Below are positions 35,784-44,800 of a DNA stretch of 64,000 nt, one piece after another. Both the position numbers and the translations under genes were made by a program. Each line of letters opens with the position of its first letter. Position 1 is the first letter of the stretch. The notes below the pieces were generated by a model. It made no database searches. It was not told where the DNA came from and was given only the letters and a program-made list of their open reading frames with translations. Origin of the DNA: UBA1413 sp964552955. GTDB lineage: Bacteria; Bacteroidota; Bacteroidia; Bacteroidales; Prolixibacteraceae. The DNA lies in assembly GCA_964552955.1 (NCBI GenBank), contig CAZKIU010000004.1, positions 1-64,000 of the forward strand. The letters are read 5' to 3'.

Positions 35784-36461
35784 TCAGAAGGTGAAATGGA
35801 CCCGGGTACCGCTGCCTTTCTGGCTTTCAGCCCAGAGGCGCCCACCTGCCAACTGGATAAAATCACGGCACAGAATCAGCCCGAATCCATTGCCGTAATT
35901 CTCGGGAACCTCGTCTCCCGGCGCTGGGCTTTCTCCCGAAAACAAAATCTGCACCTGGCGGCTGGTCATACCCACGCCGCTGTCAGCAATACAAAACTCC
36001 CACTTCTCGTCTCCTTTGACGGCACTCACCGTAATAGTGCTTCCTTCATGGCATGACTTGATGGCATTGGTCAGAAGATTCCTGAAGACCGCGTTGAACA
36101 TATTCACGTCTCCCTCGAGAGGGATTTCCTCGGGAGATTCGTTCTGAAGGGTAATCTTTTTCCAGCTGGCTTTCCTGCTAACCGCAGCCATCTGTAGCCT
36201 TATTTTGCGGCCGGCATTAAAGGGCTTCCGCTCAGGTTCCATAATGGCGTTAATTTTTCTGCTCCAGTCCAGCAATTCGGTAAGAAGTTTCAGGGCCCCG
36301 TCAGAGGTATCCCTGATATCATTGAGAATATCCAATTTTTCTTCTTCCGGAAAATCTTTCCAGTTGGTGATCAATATATCTGAAATTCCTGAAATGGAGG
36401 TGAGGGGATCTTTCAGATCGTGTGCAATGATGGAAAGAATTTTGTTTGTGGTTAGTTTCAT
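35784..36461 (-). CDS. Orphan histidine kinase without a sensor domain
   Basis: A 225-residue kinase core only. The H-box is IIAHDLKDPLTSI, the N-box is FRNLLTNAIKSC, and the G-boxes are IADSGVGM and GNGFGLILC. No transmembrane, PAS or GAF segment is present, and no response regulator is adjacent. The ATG at 36461 (MKLTTNKILSII) begins directly at the dimerisation helix; an ATG at 36485 would add eight residues. A TATTTTTG -7 element (minus strand, 36510-36503) fits either. It is probably a soluble kinase that reads its input through a partner protein. Confidence 0.83.
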   Translation of the reverse strand: MKLTTNKILSIIAHDLKDPLTSISGISDILITNWKDFPEEEKLDILNDIRDTSDGALKLLTELLDWSRKINAIMEPERKPFNAGRKIRLQMAAVSRKASWKKITLQNESPEEIPLEGDVNMFNAVFRNLLTNAIKSCHEGSTITVSAVKGDEKWEFCIADSGVGMTSRQVQILFSGESPAPGDEVPENYGNGFGLILCRDFIQLAGGRLWAESQKGSGTRVHFTF

Positions 36462-36540
36462 CTGCAAAAATGATAGGTGAACCATTCAATTTTTTTCCAG
36501 CTCAAAAATAGGAATCTTTAATCAATTATGATCACTTGTT

Positions 36541-37890
36541 CTATGATCCTCTCATTTTTTTTAAAGGGGCTGAGCGGGAAAAGAGGATAGCGGCGTTGGT
36601 CAAAAAGGCTGCCAAAATGATCACATTGCCGGTATTTCCTGGCACGAGCTGGCTGATGATTTTCCCGGTCAGGGCGATTACTCCGCCGGCGATCATGGCC
36701 GCGTAAGCCAGGCGCTGGTTGACTTTCCATCCGGCGATGCCTGCTATTACAGGGAGGATGAAGGCTCCCGAGAAAAAGGAGAGGGCCGTCAGCAGGGCAG
36801 AGAGGATGGAGGTCACCTTCAGGGCGATGCCCATTGAGAGGAAGCCAAACAAAAGAATATAGGCCCGGGTGGTTTTCAGTGATTCCTGCGTGTCGAGGTT
36901 GCCGTTGGTCAGTTCAGTGAGGATGACCGAGGAAGTCAGCAGGGTGGTGTCGGCCGAGGACATAACTGCCGAAAGGAGGGCTGCTGCCAGGAGTCCCAGG
37001 GCCCACGGAGGAAGAAAGGAAGTCCCGGGAAGTATAAAACCTCCGGTGGCGGTTGTTTCCCCGGCAGCCGCCACACCCAGGAAGGTCAGGAGGGCTGCCA
37101 CGGGAATCACCAGAAAAGCGGTAATCAGCACGCTGATGCGCGCTACCTTTTCGCTGCGGGCACAAAAAATGCGCGTGTAGATATCAGGCCCAACAATGAA
37201 AGTCACTGAATAGGTCATCAGCAAAAAGAAGAGATCCACGTGAGTGAAGTGTGCATTAAAAAGGGTATCCGCCTGCAGGGGAGGAAGGGAAAGGGGGGCA
37301 CTGCTGTTCAACCGCAGTACGAACATGGTGGCGAGTCCGCCCAGAATAATCAGGGCCTGTACAAAGTCGGTCTTAAGAATGCTCTTCTGGCCTCCGATCA
37401 GGGTGTAAAAAACAAACAGGCAGCCACAGAGGAGCACTCCCTGTGGGTAGTCTGTCAGCTGGAGCGAAGTCAGGACTTTTGCCCCGGCGATGACCTGGAC
37501 CGCCACGATGCCCAGCCAGGCCAGAGGGATCATGAAGGTGGCAGTCCGCTCCGCTTTGACCCCATAAAAAAGCCTGATCATCTCAGGAAGGGTATAATGC
37601 CCCAAACGGCTGACCTTCGGAGCAATGAATGCCAGCACGAAAAGCCCGGCGGCCGCACTGGACAATAACCAAAAAGCCGCCCAGCCCGCCTTCTGGCTTA
37701 ACTCAATGGTCCCCAGAATCGCTGAACCTCCCATGATCGTGGCAAACAGACTCCCGGTCACCTGCCACCAACTCCCCCGTTTCCCCGAGATGTAATAATC
37801 GGAAGGCGCCTTCACCCTGAACCAGGAGTATAGGCCTATCCCTGCCATCAGCAGAAAATAGCCCAACAGTATCAGTTTGATTTCTGTCAT
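36541..37890 (-). CDS. Sodium:solute symporter (SSS family)
   Basis: A 449-residue transporter with about 12-13 membrane helices in the LeuT-like SSS fold. Family features are DYYISGKRGSWWQ after helix 1, the unwound first core helix ATIMGGSAILGT, and the Na+-site helix SAVMSSADTTLLTSSVILTEL. It uses the sodium gradient to take up a solute; sugars, sialic acid, amino acids and carboxylates are all known in the family. Divergent from the rhamnosidase gene (188 bp apart), so uptake of a rhamnose-containing or keto-sugar product is a reasonable guess. Confidence 0.87.
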   Translation of the reverse strand: MTEIKLILLGYFLLMAGIGLYSWFRVKAPSDYYISGKRGSWWQVTGSLFATIMGGSAILGTIELSQKAGWAAFWLLSSAAAGLFVLAFIAPKVSRLGHYTLPEMIRLFYGVKAERTATFMIPLAWLGIVAVQVIAGAKVLTSLQLTDYPQGVLLCGCLFVFYTLIGGQKSILKTDFVQALIILGGLATMFVLRLNSSAPLSLPPLQADTLFNAHFTHVDLFFLLMTYSVTFIVGPDIYTRIFCARSEKVARISVLITAFLVIPVAALLTFLGVAAAGETTATGGFILPGTSFLPPWALGLLAAALLSAVMSSADTTLLTSSVILTELTNGNLDTQESLKTTRAYILLFGFLSMGIALKVTSILSALLTALSFFSGAFILPVIAGIAGWKVNQRLAYAAMIAGGVIALTGKIISQLVPGNTGNVIILAAFLTNAAILFSRSAPLKKMRGS

Positions 37891-38065
37891 TTTTCAGAAA
37901 GGCAAATATGGCACATTTTTCTCTACCGCCAAGATGAGGAGCTTCCAAAATGACCGCCGTACATCCACAACGATCGCCAAAGATCACAACGCCCCCTGAC
38001 GATCTCCACGCTGGTATCTCTTCCGGGAAGAACAAAAGGATGGTGACAATTCCGGGAGGGATCGT

Positions 38066-38073
38066 TAAATTTG
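38066..38073 (+). promoter_or_regulatory. -7-like element next to the GH78 start
   Basis: TAAATTTG matches TAnnTTTG but lies only 6 bp before the ATG at 38079, which would give an almost leaderless transcript. No -33 box is evident, so this may be chance. Confidence 0.25.
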
Positions 38074-38078
38074 CTGCT

Positions 38079-40358
38079 ATGAAGAAAATATTTATGATTT
38101 GCGGGATGGCCGTCATCCTGTTGGCTCCCTGGCGCAGTACGGCACAGGAGAGCCATACAGCTCCGGAGAAATTGTCGGTCAACCTGCTGGTCCACACCGG
38201 ACAGGTTTTGCTCGATGGTTATTTGACGGAACTGACTCCTGAGGAGGCTCTCCAGCGCAGGGAGCATTTTCAGTGGACGGAGATCGGGCAGAAAAAGCCT
38301 TTTTTCGGATGGGAGGTGCCCGGTCAGCATCCCGGGGCTTATCAGTCGGCGTTCAGGATACTGGTAGCTTCTTCTCCGGAGTTGCTCGCTGCCGGCACCG
38401 GCGATCTCTGGGATTCCGGAAAACGGGAGGATCACCGCTCGGTCAGCGTGGCGTACGAGGGGAACCCCCTGGAGGCGGGCAAGGTCTATTTCTGGAAGGT
38501 AATGTGCTGGACTACTCCCGGTGAAGCATCGCCCTGGTCGGAGAACGGGCGGTTCCTGATGGCCCGCCAACTGGAGGAGTACGCCACGGCCTGCTATCCC
38601 TTGGTTAAAGCCGATGATTTTCCCCAGGAAGTGAAGGACCTGGGGGAGGGGAGCTATTTTGTCGACTTCGGCAGGGCGGCCTTCGGCAGAATCAGGCTGA
38701 CCCTTTTCTCCCCCGAAGGAGGAGATACGTTTCGTCTTCACCTGGGAGAGGCTTACAAAAATGGACGGGTCAACCGTCAGCCGGGAGGCTCGGTGCGTTA
38801 TTCTTCCTGCCTGCTGACCCTCCGGAAAGGATGGCACACCTACACGGTACTTATCCCCCCCGATCAGCGCAATACAGGCCCCCAGGCTATCCTGATGCCC
38901 GACTACACCGGAGAGGTGACGCCCTTCCGGGGTTGCGAAATTGAACACTACCGGGAGCCCATCACCCCCTTTCAGGTGGTCAGGGAATCGGTGACTTACC
39001 CCTTTGACCAGGAAGCCTCCCGCTTTTCCTGCTCCGATTCGGTGCTCAACCGGGTGTGGGAACTCAGCAAATACAGCATCAGGGCCACCTCTTTTGCAGG
39101 GTGGTATATCGATGGGGACCGCGAGAGAATACCTTATGAGGCCGATGCCCTCATTAATCAGCTGAGCCATTATTGTGTCGACCGGGAGTATAGCATGGCA
39201 CGCCGCACGCTCGAATACCTGATCTTCAGGCCTACCTGGCCGACAGAGTGGATCCTCCAGACCGTTCTGATGGCCTGGGAGGACTATCTCTACACCGGGA
39301 ACAACGACCTGCTCTTCCGTTATTATGAGGATTTAAAGGCCAAGACCCTCCTGGCTCTGGCCGATGAGCGGGGTTTCATCAGCACCAAAACCGGAAGGGT
39401 AACCCCCGAAGTCCTCCGCTCCATCCATTTTAATGGGACCCTCCGGGATATTGTGGACTGGCCACACCCGGGCATTCTGGGTTTAGGAAAACAGACGGAA
39501 GGGGAAACCGATGGTTTTGTCTTTTGTGAGGTCAATACGGTAGTCAACGCCTACCATTACCGCTCCCTGGATCTGATGGCCCGGATTGCCGGTGCCACAG
39601 GCCATGATGCTGACAGTCTCCGTTTTGCGGCACAGGCCTCCCGGCTGAAAAGCAGTTTTAACCAGTTTCTTTTCGACCGCCGGCGGGGGGTGTACCGCGA
39701 TGGCCTGGGCACCGACCATGCCTCCCTTCATGCCAATATGTTCCCCCTGGCCTTCGGGCTGGTCCCTCCGGAAGATGTCTCTACCGTTGTGGAGTTCATC
39801 CGCTCCAGAGGGATGGCCTGCAGTGTCTATGGGGCCCAGTTTCTTGTCGATGCCCTCTATGCCGCAGGTGAAGCCGGGTACGGACTGGAACTGCTCACCT
39901 CCACTGCCGGCAGAAGCTGGTATAACATGATCAGGGCAGGCGCTACCATCACCATGGAAGCCTGGGACAATGACTACAAACCCAACCAGGATTGGAACCA
40001 CGCCTGGGGGGCGGCTCCGGCCAACCTGATCCCCCGGCGGGTCATGGGGATCCAACCCCTGGAGCCCGGATGCTCACTCATCGCTATACAACCACAACCG
40101 GGAAACCTCAGAAACGCCGAGATCCTCCATCCTACCATCAGAGGTGCGGTGCATCTCTCCTTCGAGAATAATCCCGGGGAGTCGTTTTCCATGAAGGCCG
40201 GAATTCCTGCTAATATGACCGCCGAAATCCGCCTCCCTGTCGTCCACCCCAAACAACAGATCTGGCATAATGGTAAGGTTCTTAAAATCAGAGGGCAGGG
40301 TAAAGGAATTCCCCCTATACGGGTGGCTTCTGGTGAGCACCTCTTTGAAGTACGGTGA
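38079..40358 (+). CDS. GH78-like alpha-L-rhamnosidase, exported
   Basis: A 759-residue protein with a cleavable signal (MKKIFMICGMAVILLAPWRSTAQ). The start at 38079 is preferred because the longer frame (37950) adds a polar 43-residue leader before the signal. A fibronectin-like and a beta-sandwich domain precede the (alpha/alpha)6 barrel, which contains GWYIDGDRERIPYEADA, replacing the more common DCPQREERLGW motif but keeping the Asp and Glu, and ITMEAWD with the likely base Glu. Releases terminal alpha-L-rhamnose from pectic or glycosidic substrates. First gene of a same-strand series with DUF1080 and two Gfo/Idh proteins. Confidence 0.85.
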   Translation: MKKIFMICGMAVILLAPWRSTAQESHTAPEKLSVNLLVHTGQVLLDGYLTELTPEEALQRREHFQWTEIGQKKPFFGWEVPGQHPGAYQSAFRILVASSPELLAAGTGDLWDSGKREDHRSVSVAYEGNPLEAGKVYFWKVMCWTTPGEASPWSENGRFLMARQLEEYATACYPLVKADDFPQEVKDLGEGSYFVDFGRAAFGRIRLTLFSPEGGDTFRLHLGEAYKNGRVNRQPGGSVRYSSCLLTLRKGWHTYTVLIPPDQRNTGPQAILMPDYTGEVTPFRGCEIEHYREPITPFQVVRESVTYPFDQEASRFSCSDSVLNRVWELSKYSIRATSFAGWYIDGDRERIPYEADALINQLSHYCVDREYSMARRTLEYLIFRPTWPTEWILQTVLMAWEDYLYTGNNDLLFRYYEDLKAKTLLALADERGFISTKTGRVTPEVLRSIHFNGTLRDIVDWPHPGILGLGKQTEGETDGFVFCEVNTVVNAYHYRSLDLMARIAGATGHDADSLRFAAQASRLKSSFNQFLFDRRRGVYRDGLGTDHASLHANMFPLAFGLVPPEDVSTVVEFIRSRGMACSVYGAQFLVDALYAAGEAGYGLELLTSTAGRSWYNMIRAGATITMEAWDNDYKPNQDWNHAWGAAPANLIPRRVMGIQPLEPGCSLIAIQPQPGNLRNAEILHPTIRGAVHLSFENNPGESFSMKAGIPANMTAEIRLPVVHPKQQIWHNGKVLKIRGQGKGIPPIRVASGEHLFEVR

Positions 40359-40445
40359 TTTTTTTTTCCTGACACTCCATACCTCAAAACAACGCCCATG
40401 CGCTGCATTATCCCCTTCTGGTGGGATCTTCGCCCATAATTTTAC

Positions 40446-40453
40446 TATTTTTG
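40446..40453 (+). promoter_or_regulatory. Candidate -7 element for the DUF1080 gene
   Basis: TATTTTTG fits TAnnTTTG, 32 bp before the ATG at 40485. The -33 region is not conserved. Confidence 0.4.
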
Positions 40454-40484
40454 TTGGTATGTCCTGACATAATGTATGGATCCT

Positions 40485-41828
40485 ATGAAAGCAAGAACTT
40501 TAATCATCCTGATCTCCTTTTTGACCCTTGCCAGTCCTATTGGTGCTGCCAGTGGGGAGTGGGAAGCTCTTTTCAACGGGAAAGATCTAACAGGCTGGAA
40601 GCCACTGAATGGTCAGGCCCGGTATGAGGTGATCAACGGGGAGATCGTCGGCACTTCCGTTTTTGGAACGCCCAATTCGTTTCTGGTGACCGACAAGGTT
40701 TATGGTGATTTTGTGCTGGAACTGGAGCTTCTGGTGGAAGGGGAGATGAATTCGGGGATTCAGTTCAGGAGTGAAAGCCGTCAGGATTACCTCGAGGGCC
40801 GGGTGCATGGCTACCAGTGTGAGGTGGATCCTTCGGAGCGGGCCTGGTCGGGCGGGATTTATGATGAAGCCCGCCGGGGATGGCTCTATCCCCTGGAGAT
40901 GAATCCGGGCGCCAAAGGGGCCTTTGCCCGCGGGGGGTGGAACCGCTACACCATCGAATGTATCGGCACCTCTATCCGCACCTGGATCAATGGGGTTCCC
41001 ACGGCCTGGATTTATGATACCATGACGCCTTCAGGGTTTATTGCGCTGCAGGTCCATGCCATCAAAACCAGGGAAGAGGAAGGGCAGCGCATCCGGTGGC
41101 GGAACATCAGGATCAAAACCATTGATCTTCAGCCTGCCCCTTTTGAGGATATTCCCATCGTTAACCTGATTCCCGGTTTTCTCAGTCCGGCAGAACAACA
41201 ACAGGGATTCCGCTTTCTGTTTGACGGGTCCGATACCGGCGCGTGGACCAGTGCCGGGGGGGATCGTTTTCCGGAAGCCGGCTGGGAAGTGCGTGACGGA
41301 AATCTGACGGTTCTCTCCACCAAAGAGTCTGAAAAACGGGGAGGCGATATCGTTACCCGTGAGAAATTCAAGGCCTTCGAATTGCGTTTTGAATTCAACC
41401 TGAGTGAGGGAGCCAACAGTGGCATTAAGTATGGCACCGGCAACAACGGACCTTCTATCGGTCTGGAGTACCAGATCCTGGACGATGCCCGTCACCCTGA
41501 TGCCAAAATGGGAGTGGTGGGCAACCGCACCCTGGCCTCTCTTTACGACCTGATCCCCGCAGAAAAAGAGAACCGCTTTATCCATCCTCCGGGAGAGTGG
41601 AACCGGGGCGCAATAGTGCTTTACCCTGACAATCGGGTGGAACACTGGCTCAATGGACGCAAAGTAGTGGAATATGTCAGGGGAAGCAGTGTCTACCTTG
41701 CCCTGGTCGCCCGGAGTAAATACGCGGAATTCGAGGGCTTCGGCATGGCCCCGGAGACCCCCATCCTTCTGCAGGACCACCAAGACAGGGTGATGTTCCG
41801 CAGCATCCGCATCAGGGAGTTAAAATAG
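40485..41828 (+). CDS. Protein with two tandem DUF1080 (3-keto-glycoside hydrolase-like) domains
   Basis: A 447-residue exported protein (signal near residues 1-21, ending SPIGAAS). Two concanavalin-like DUF1080 domains follow: the first begins WEALFNGKDLTGWKP and contains NSGIQFRSES; the second begins FRFLFDGSDTGAW and contains NSGIKYGTGNN. Members of this family have been shown to cleave 3-keto-glucosides in Bacteroidota, acting with Gfo/Idh-type oxidoreductases that form the keto group. The two following genes encode such oxidoreductases, which supports that role. The ATG at 40476 (three codons upstream) is an alternative start. Confidence 0.87.
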   Translation: MKARTLIILISFLTLASPIGAASGEWEALFNGKDLTGWKPLNGQARYEVINGEIVGTSVFGTPNSFLVTDKVYGDFVLELELLVEGEMNSGIQFRSESRQDYLEGRVHGYQCEVDPSERAWSGGIYDEARRGWLYPLEMNPGAKGAFARGGWNRYTIECIGTSIRTWINGVPTAWIYDTMTPSGFIALQVHAIKTREEEGQRIRWRNIRIKTIDLQPAPFEDIPIVNLIPGFLSPAEQQQGFRFLFDGSDTGAWTSAGGDRFPEAGWEVRDGNLTVLSTKESEKRGGDIVTREKFKAFELRFEFNLSEGANSGIKYGTGNNGPSIGLEYQILDDARHPDAKMGVVGNRTLASLYDLIPAEKENRFIHPPGEWNRGAIVLYPDNRVEHWLNGRKVVEYVRGSSVYLALVARSKYAEFEGFGMAPETPILLQDHQDRVMFRSIRIRELK

Positions 41829-41904
41829 CAGCAGCTCTTTCCGCTGGTTCCTCTGGATGGCATAAGGATATAAAATCTTGAAAGACCAATTATTAACTTT
41901 AATT

Positions 41905-43242
41905 ATGGATCGTCGACGTTTTATCAGGAATAGTTCGCTGGGGGCTGCCGCAGTGACTATCGGAGGGGCCACCCAAGGGATGAGTGCCCGGAGTTATGAG
42001 CGAATTATCGGGGCCAATGACCGTATTTTTGTGGCCATAGCGGGATTGGGCCGTCGCCTGGAAGCCTATCAGGAACCCATCGCCATGAAGCAGACCAATG
42101 TGGAATTGCTTTATCTGTGTGATGTGATGGCCTCCCAGAGGGAGAAGGCTGCACTTCGTTTCGGGAAGGTTCTGGATTACAAGCCTAAGCTGGAGAATGA
42201 TATCCGCAAGGTGCTGGAGGATTCGCGCCTGGATGCCCTTTTCAATGCGACTCCCGATCACTGGCATGCACCGGGCACCTGGATGGCCCTGAAAGCCGGC
42301 AAGCATGTCTATGTCGAAAAACCATGCAGCCATAATCCCCGGGAGGGAGAACTCCTGGTCGCCTATCAGCAGAAATACAACAGGCTGGTACAGATGGGCA
42401 ACCAGCAACGGTCGGCACCCGAGTCGATTGAGATCATCGGGGAGATCCACCGCGGAGTCATCGGTATCCCCTATAAAGCCGTGGCCTTCTATACCAACAC
42501 GCGCGGTGAAGTTCCCGTGGCCACGCCGGCGCCGGTACCTGCCGGACTGGATTGGGATCTTTACCAGGGGCCGGCACCCCGTAAACCCTATATGCACAAT
42601 ACCTGGGATTACAACTGGCACTGGTATGGCTGGGATTACGGCACCGCTGAAACCGGCAACAATGCCACCCACGAACTCGATATTGCCCGTTGGGCCCTCC
42701 AGGTGAACTATCCTGAAAAAATCGAAACCGAAGCAGACAAACGGCACTTTATCGGGGACGGCTGGACCATGTACGACACCATGGAGACCACCATGTACTT
42801 CCCGGGGAATAAGGTCATCCAGTGGGATGGCAAATCCCGTTCCGGATACAAGACCTATGGTTCAGACCGGGGAACCATCATTTACGGATCGGAGGGGACG
42901 GTCTATGTCGATCGCAATGGTTACCGTCTTTTTGACCGGTCAGGCCGCCTGGTCAGGGAGCGTAAAAGCGGGGGCACCGAAGCAGGCACGGCCCTGGGAG
43001 GCGGTGGCGATATGACGACCCTTCATGTGATCAATTTCTTCGATGCGATCCGCGGAAAAGACCACCTCAAATCGCCCATCGCTGAAGGAGCCATCAGCCA
43101 GATGCTCACCCATTATCCCAATATCTCCTCCCGTATCGGCAAATCCTTTGAAATTGATACAGAAACCGGCAGGATTTACGACCGGGAGGCGATGAAACTC
43201 TGGTCGAGGGAGTATGAACCTGGTTGGGAACCGGAAATGTGA
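41905..43242 (+). CDS. Gfo/Idh/MocA oxidoreductase, Tat-exported (first copy)
   Basis: A 445-residue NAD(P)-dependent sugar oxidoreductase. The N-terminus MDRRRFIRNSSLGAAAVTIGG is a twin-arginine signal, so the folded, cofactor-loaded enzyme is exported. The Rossmann domain is followed by EKPCSHNPREG, the family Lys motif, and a C-terminal domain with ETGNNATHELDIARW, holding the likely catalytic His. Members oxidise or reduce a sugar C3 hydroxyl with a tightly bound nicotinamide cofactor. A TTG nine codons upstream was rejected. It probably supplies keto-sugars to the neighbouring DUF1080 protein. Confidence 0.87.
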   Translation: MDRRRFIRNSSLGAAAVTIGGATQGMSARSYERIIGANDRIFVAIAGLGRRLEAYQEPIAMKQTNVELLYLCDVMASQREKAALRFGKVLDYKPKLENDIRKVLEDSRLDALFNATPDHWHAPGTWMALKAGKHVYVEKPCSHNPREGELLVAYQQKYNRLVQMGNQQRSAPESIEIIGEIHRGVIGIPYKAVAFYTNTRGEVPVATPAPVPAGLDWDLYQGPAPRKPYMHNTWDYNWHWYGWDYGTAETGNNATHELDIARWALQVNYPEKIETEADKRHFIGDGWTMYDTMETTMYFPGNKVIQWDGKSRSGYKTYGSDRGTIIYGSEGTVYVDRNGYRLFDRSGRLVRERKSGGTEAGTALGGGGDMTTLHVINFFDAIRGKDHLKSPIAEGAISQMLTHYPNISSRIGKSFEIDTETGRIYDREAMKLWSREYEPGWEPEM

Positions 43243-43263
43243 CCCTGTCGGAGGGCAGGGTCA
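43240..43263 (+). other. Hairpin starting at the stop codon of the first Gfo/Idh gene
   Basis: TGACCCTG, where TGA is the stop, pairs with CAGGGTCA over an 8-nt loop. There is no T run, so it is not a clear terminator. It may protect the 3' end of the upstream mRNA. Confidence 0.5.
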
Positions 43264-43397
43264 GGAGGGATAGCGGGCAAGAAGCGACTCGCGTCTTCTC
43301 CGGAAGCCGGGAGCTGAAGGTTTTGTGAACATCAGGTTTCGTGAACGTCAGGTTTTATGGGCGTAAGCATAAACGGATTATTATAAAAATCATAGCA

Positions 43398-44783
43398 ATG
43401 GAAGAATCACGGAGGTCATTTATCAGGAAGGCGGCTCTGGGGGCCACGGGAATCGCTCTGGGCAGCCGGATGGCGGAGGGCATGGAAATGGGAAGCCACC
43501 GGGCTTTCACGGCAAAGAGTTATGGCCGCATTATTGGGGCCAACGACAGGGTGCGTGTGGGAGTGGTGGGATTTTCCGACCGTTTCCGGCAATCTCTCTT
43601 TCCCAGTTTCATGGACCACGCCCGTAAGATGAATTTTGAGATGGTCTCCCTTTCCGATCTCTGGAACCGGCGCCGTGAGGAGGGAGTGGCCTACATCAGG
43701 GAAAAGGCGGGGTGGGAGGTAGCTCCCTGCCGGAACAATGAGGAGCTCTATGCCCGTGGGGATATCGATGCGGTGATCATCAGTACTGCCGATTTTCAGC
43801 ATGCGCTTCATCTGGCGGAAGCGGCCGGGGAGGGAAAGGATGCCTATTGTGAGAAGCCCTTTGCCGAGACCATGGACGATGCCAATGCCGCCTTGAAGGC
43901 CGTGAAGGCATCGGACATCGTGGTGCAGATCGGTTCGCAGCGGCGCAGCGCTCCCAATTACCTGGCGGCCAATGACTATATCCGTTCGGGCCAATTCGGC
44001 GATATCGTGATGGTCGAGATGAGCTGGAATGTCAACCAGCCCGGGCGGTGGCGCCGACCGGCGTTGTGCGCCTCCATCAGGGAGAGTGATACCGACTGGT
44101 CCCGCTATCTGATGAACCGTCCCAGGGAAGCCTGGGACCCCCGCAAATACCTCGAGTACCGGCTTTTCTGGCCCTACTCCTCGGGTATTCCCGGGCAGTG
44201 GATGTGCCATCAGATCGACACGGTGCATTGGTTCACGGGATTGACCCACCCACGGAGCGTGGTGGCCAACGGGGGCATTTACCAGTGGAAAGATGGCCGC
44301 ACCAACGCCGATACCCTCACCGCGGTCTTCGATTATGGCCCGGCGGGGGATGCTTCCAAAGGGTTTCAGGTGGTTTACACTTCGCGCTTCAGCAATTCTG
44401 CCGGAGGGACCAAAGAACTCTATTATTCCAACGGGGGCATGCTGAACCTGGATACCAACCGGGTGACCCCCGATGGAGGCCTGCGCGAAAGGGAAGCGGC
44501 TGACATGAAGCTGAAGGCGAACCTGCTCAGGGAGTACGAACTGCCCAAGGTCATGGTGGAAACGGCGGCCAATACCAGCGGCGACCCGATGACCTCGGCG
44601 CATATGTTCAACTGGATGGAGTGCGTCAGGAGCCGGCATCAAACCCATGCCCCCGTGGAAGCCGGGTACAACCATGCCGTGGCCTGTATTATGGCCAATG
44701 CGGCCTTCCGTACCGGACTGCAAGTGGTCTTCGACCCGAAATCAAAACAGGTCAAAGCCGGAAAGAAAACCTTTAAATACTGA
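43398..44783 (+). CDS. Gfo/Idh/MocA oxidoreductase, Tat-exported (second copy)
   Basis: A 461-residue oxidoreductase with a clear Tat signal (SRRSFIRKAALGATGIALGS). Start taken at the ATG at 43398; the frame is open upstream from a GTG at 43341, but that adds a basic leader before the Tat motif. Family features: a Rossmann fold, CEKPFAETMDDANAALKA with the conserved Lys, and QWMCHQIDTVHWF with the expected catalytic His. Divergent from the first copy, so the two enzymes may act on different sugars or at opposite steps of the oxidation/hydrolysis/reduction cycle. Together with DUF1080 and GH78 it forms a small glycoside-degrading cluster. Confidence 0.86.
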   Translation: MEESRRSFIRKAALGATGIALGSRMAEGMEMGSHRAFTAKSYGRIIGANDRVRVGVVGFSDRFRQSLFPSFMDHARKMNFEMVSLSDLWNRRREEGVAYIREKAGWEVAPCRNNEELYARGDIDAVIISTADFQHALHLAEAAGEGKDAYCEKPFAETMDDANAALKAVKASDIVVQIGSQRRSAPNYLAANDYIRSGQFGDIVMVEMSWNVNQPGRWRRPALCASIRESDTDWSRYLMNRPREAWDPRKYLEYRLFWPYSSGIPGQWMCHQIDTVHWFTGLTHPRSVVANGGIYQWKDGRTNADTLTAVFDYGPAGDASKGFQVVYTSRFSNSAGGTKELYYSNGGMLNLDTNRVTPDGGLREREAADMKLKANLLREYELPKVMVETAANTSGDPMTSAHMFNWMECVRSRHQTHAPVEAGYNHAVACIMANAAFRTGLQVVFDPKSKQVKAGKKTFKY

Positions 44784-44800
44784 ATCGATTCGTCAACCCT

